Assembly: GCA_934378145.1 (NCBI GenBank)
Contig: CAKXXW010000013.1
Coordinates: forward strand, 1-43,513
DNA from: an uncultured Eubacteriales bacterium
Lineage (GTDB): Bacteria > Bacillota > Clostridia > Oscillospirales > CAG-272
Reading direction: 5' to 3'
DNA length: 43,513 nt
Below, piece after piece: positions 41,803 to 43,513 of this stretch. The position numbers were made by a program, and so were the translations under genes. Under the pieces are notes generated by a model, which searched no databases, had not been told where the DNA came from, and saw nothing but the letters and a program-made list of their open reading frames with translations. How positions within the stretch are numbered: position 1 is the first letter of the stretch; each line of letters starts with the position of its first letter.

Positions 41803-43350
41803 ATGAAAAGAAGACTTTTGGCAATCGCACTCATCATCGTTCTCGCACTTTCGCTCGCAGCCTGCACCGTTAACGGAAACAATCCTAGCAACGGTGACAA
41901 CGGCAACAACGGAGGCGTCAAAGGAACACCTAACTTCAATGTTCCCGAAGGCGGCTACGACAGCAGCAAAAAGGTCGAGATCACATTCTACCACACGATG
42001 GGTTCAAACCTCTCGGATGTCCTTGACCTCTACATCGCAGAGTTCAACAAGCTCTATCCGAACATCACGGTCAAGGCCGAAAAGATCGGCGGATACGATG
42101 ATGTAAGAGACCAGATCAAGACAGAGATCAGCGCAAAGAAGCAGCCCAACCTCGCATACTGCTATCCCGACCATGTTGCTCTCTACAACCTTGCGAAGGC
42201 TGTCGTAACACTCGACAACCTCATTGACAGCACGATCGAAGTAACAAGAGCCGACGGAACGAAGGAAGTCCTCGGTCTTACCGAAGATCAGAAGAACGAC
42301 TTCATCAAGGGCTACTACGAAGAAGGCAAACAGTTCGGCGACGGACTTATGTACACCCTTCCCTTCTCGAAGTCGACCGAGGTCCTCTACTACAACAAGA
42401 CATTCTTTGAACAGCACAATCTGAAGGTACCGACCACATGGGACGAAATGGAAGAGACCTGCAAGAAGATCAAAGAGATCGATCCCTCCTCCATCCCGCT
42501 CGGATACGACAGCGAAGCAAACTGGTTCATCACCATGTGCGAACAGCTCAACTCGCCCTACACCAGCGCAACGGGCGATCACTTCCTCTTCAACAACGAG
42601 ACCAACAAAGCCTTTGTAAGGCGCTACAGAGACTGGTATCAGAAGGGCTACATCGCCGAGGACTTCCTCACCAACAACGACCAGCCCCACGACCTGATGC
42701 GGGCCCATCGCGGCTTCGCCATGCCCACCGGCCTGAAACCCGGCTTCGACACCCAGGAAAGCAACGTTGTCGGTGAGCCCATGGTCTCCGTGGCCCTCAG
42801 TGAACGTTACACCACCACCACCCTGGTGGAGACCGCCCAGTGGTGCATCCCCCACAACTCCACCGAGCCCGAAGCGGCTATGAAGTTCTTAAACCTCCTC
42901 TTTACCGATGAAAAGCTCGTCAACCTCTTTGACTGGGGCATTGAAGGCAAGCACTATGTGAAAACCGCCGACGGCCACATCACCTACCCCGAAGGCATCA
43001 CCTCCGAAAACACCGGCTACTCCCTGGGCTTGGGCTGGATCTTCGGCAACCAGTACCTGTCTTACGTCTGGGAAGGCGACGATATCGACGTTTACGACCA
43101 GCTGAAGGAGTTTAACCAGACCGCCATGAAGTCCGGCGCTTTCGGATTTGTCTATGACAACTCCAAGGTCAAGACCGAGGTGGCTGCGGTGAACAACGTC
43201 CTCAACGAGTACCGGGCCGGTCTGGAATTCGGCGTCCTGGACCCGGACACTGCCCTTCCGGAGTTCCTGAGCAAGCTGGAAACCGCCGGCATCGATAAGA
43301 TCATTGCGGAAAAGCAGAGCCAGCTGGACGCTTGGCTTGCTTCCAAATAA
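41803..43350 (+). CDS. ABC transporter substrate-binding lipoprotein, apparent chimera of two families
   Basis: 515 residues from the ATG at 41803 (AAAGGAAG upstream). Signal peptide and lipobox LAAC, then a Gly/Asn-rich linker. Residues to about 280 look like a UgpB/family-1 binding protein (ITFYHTMGSNLSDVLDLYI, NLAYCYPDHVALYN, TLPFSKSTEVLYYNKTFF), matching the upstream operon. From about WYQKGYIAEDF (near 42635) onward the sequence resembles the YtcQ/LplA family (DUF3502-type: FDWGIEGKHYVK, TGYSLGLGWIFGNQYLSYVWEGD). Codon choice also shifts, with many CTG codons and ACGT reappearing. The frame stays open across the join. It is either an assembly chimera or a recombinant gene, so treat the C-terminal half with caution. 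Confidence 0.75.
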   Translation: MKRRLLAIALIIVLALSLAACTVNGNNPSNGDNGNNGGVKGTPNFNVPEGGYDSSKKVEITFYHTMGSNLSDVLDLYIAEFNKLYPNITVKAEKIGGYDDVRDQIKTEISAKKQPNLAYCYPDHVALYNLAKAVVTLDNLIDSTIEVTRADGTKEVLGLTEDQKNDFIKGYYEEGKQFGDGLMYTLPFSKSTEVLYYNKTFFEQHNLKVPTTWDEMEETCKKIKEIDPSSIPLGYDSEANWFITMCEQLNSPYTSATGDHFLFNNETNKAFVRRYRDWYQKGYIAEDFLTNNDQPHDLMRAHRGFAMPTGLKPGFDTQESNVVGEPMVSVALSERYTTTTLVETAQWCIPHNSTEPEAAMKFLNLLFTDEKLVNLFDWGIEGKHYVKTADGHITYPEGITSENTGYSLGLGWIFGNQYLSYVWEGDDIDVYDQLKEFNQTAMKSGAFGFVYDNSKVKTEVAAVNNVLNEYRAGLEFGVLDPDTALPEFLSKLETAGIDKIIAEKQSQLDAWLASK

Positions 43351-43409
43351 GATATGTTTGTTGAAGGGCGCCGCGTAGTCTGCTGCGGGGCGTCCTTCCT
43401 GCGAAGGAG

Positions 43410-43513
43410 ATGAGTACCACGGTGACCACGACAAAACGGGAGTCCAGATTCGTCCTAAACCTCCGGAAATACGGCCTGCTGTACCTGATGACCCTGCCGG
43501 GACTGGCCTACCT
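43410..43513 (+). CDS. ABC transporter permease, LplB-like (partial)
   Basis: The frame runs off the window with 34 codons visible, encoding a basic start (TTKRESRFVLNLRKYG) and the beginning of a first membrane helix (LLYLMTLPGLAYL), as in LplB-family sugar permeases. AAGGAG directly abuts the ATG at 43410, so the GTG at 43422 with 12-base spacing may be the true start. It lies in the segment that follows the suspected chimeric join and may belong to a different genome. Confidence 0.6.
   Translation, partial: MSTTVTTTKRESRFVLNLRKYGLLYLMTLPGLAY

Noticed and set aside
1..43513. tRNA, rRNA, CRISPR arrays, insertion sequences, prophage genes
   Set aside because: I saw no transposase or integrase, no tRNA-like cloverleaf with a recognisable T-loop, no rRNA segments and no regular repeat-spacer array. 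Small structured RNAs could be missed by eye.

Overview
The window looks like one contig from an uncultured anaerobic member of the Clostridia, probably gut- or rumen-associated and Oscillospiraceae-like. The signs are lipobox lipoproteins of low-GC Gram-positive style, strong TTGACA/TATAAT promoters, AGGAGG-type ribosome sites, a class II galT, MalK/UgpC-type sugar ABC genes, and oxygen-sensitive Hdr-type iron-sulfur enzymes. Base composition is moderately GC-rich. A hand scan finds the tetranucleotide ACGT only three times in the first 42.76 kb, against about 167 expected for random sequence. It then appears five times in under 450 bases near the right end, where codon use and protein family also change. 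The last ~0.85 kb is therefore probably a chimeric join, or recombined DNA, inside an ABC substrate-binding protein gene.

Layout. 1-5333 (minus strand): a degenerate P-type-ATPase-like membrane protein (partial), rlmB, and a lipoprotein with an SGNH-hydrolase-like domain. 5451-17015 (plus): an apparent 11-gene operon bounded by one promoter and one strong terminator. It encodes fumarase, HdrB, HdrC, HdrA, an MvhD/FloxD subunit, three Flox-like NADH-input subunits, a soluble fumarate reductase pair and an AAE-family dicarboxylate exchanger. 17026-24260 (minus): a five-gene overlapping cluster (rluA-like, lnt, CPBP protease, tadA, beta-helix lipoprotein) and upp. 24320-28039: galT, converging on a serine hydrolase and lplA. 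28072-35427: a 2-oxoacid/acetoin-type dehydrogenase operon (E1a, E1b, E2, E3, histidine phosphatase, SDR), a LacI-family regulator and a phosphodiesterase-family enzyme. These share a TGTAATTACA operator. 36809-43513: a BadF-type kinase, an RDD membrane protein, and a sugar or glycerol-phosphate ABC operon ending in the suspected chimera.

The most interesting system is the fumarase-Hdr-Flox-fumarate reductase operon. Its genes supply, in order: fumarate from malate; an HdrA flavin bifurcation module; an NADH-oxidising input module; a fumarate reductase flavoprotein with all catalytic residues but no covalent-FAD histidine and no membrane anchor; and a probable C4-dicarboxylate/succinate exchanger. 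I infer a cytoplasmic NADH-dependent, possibly ferredoxin-reducing (electron-bifurcating) fumarate reductase. HdrB plus the small Fe-S subunit together correspond to a split methanogen TfrB. A second notable system is the lipoate-linked dehydrogenase operon. Its E2 has lost the catalytic His-x-x-x-Asp motif, and it shares an operator region with a divergent, nearly leaderless lplA.
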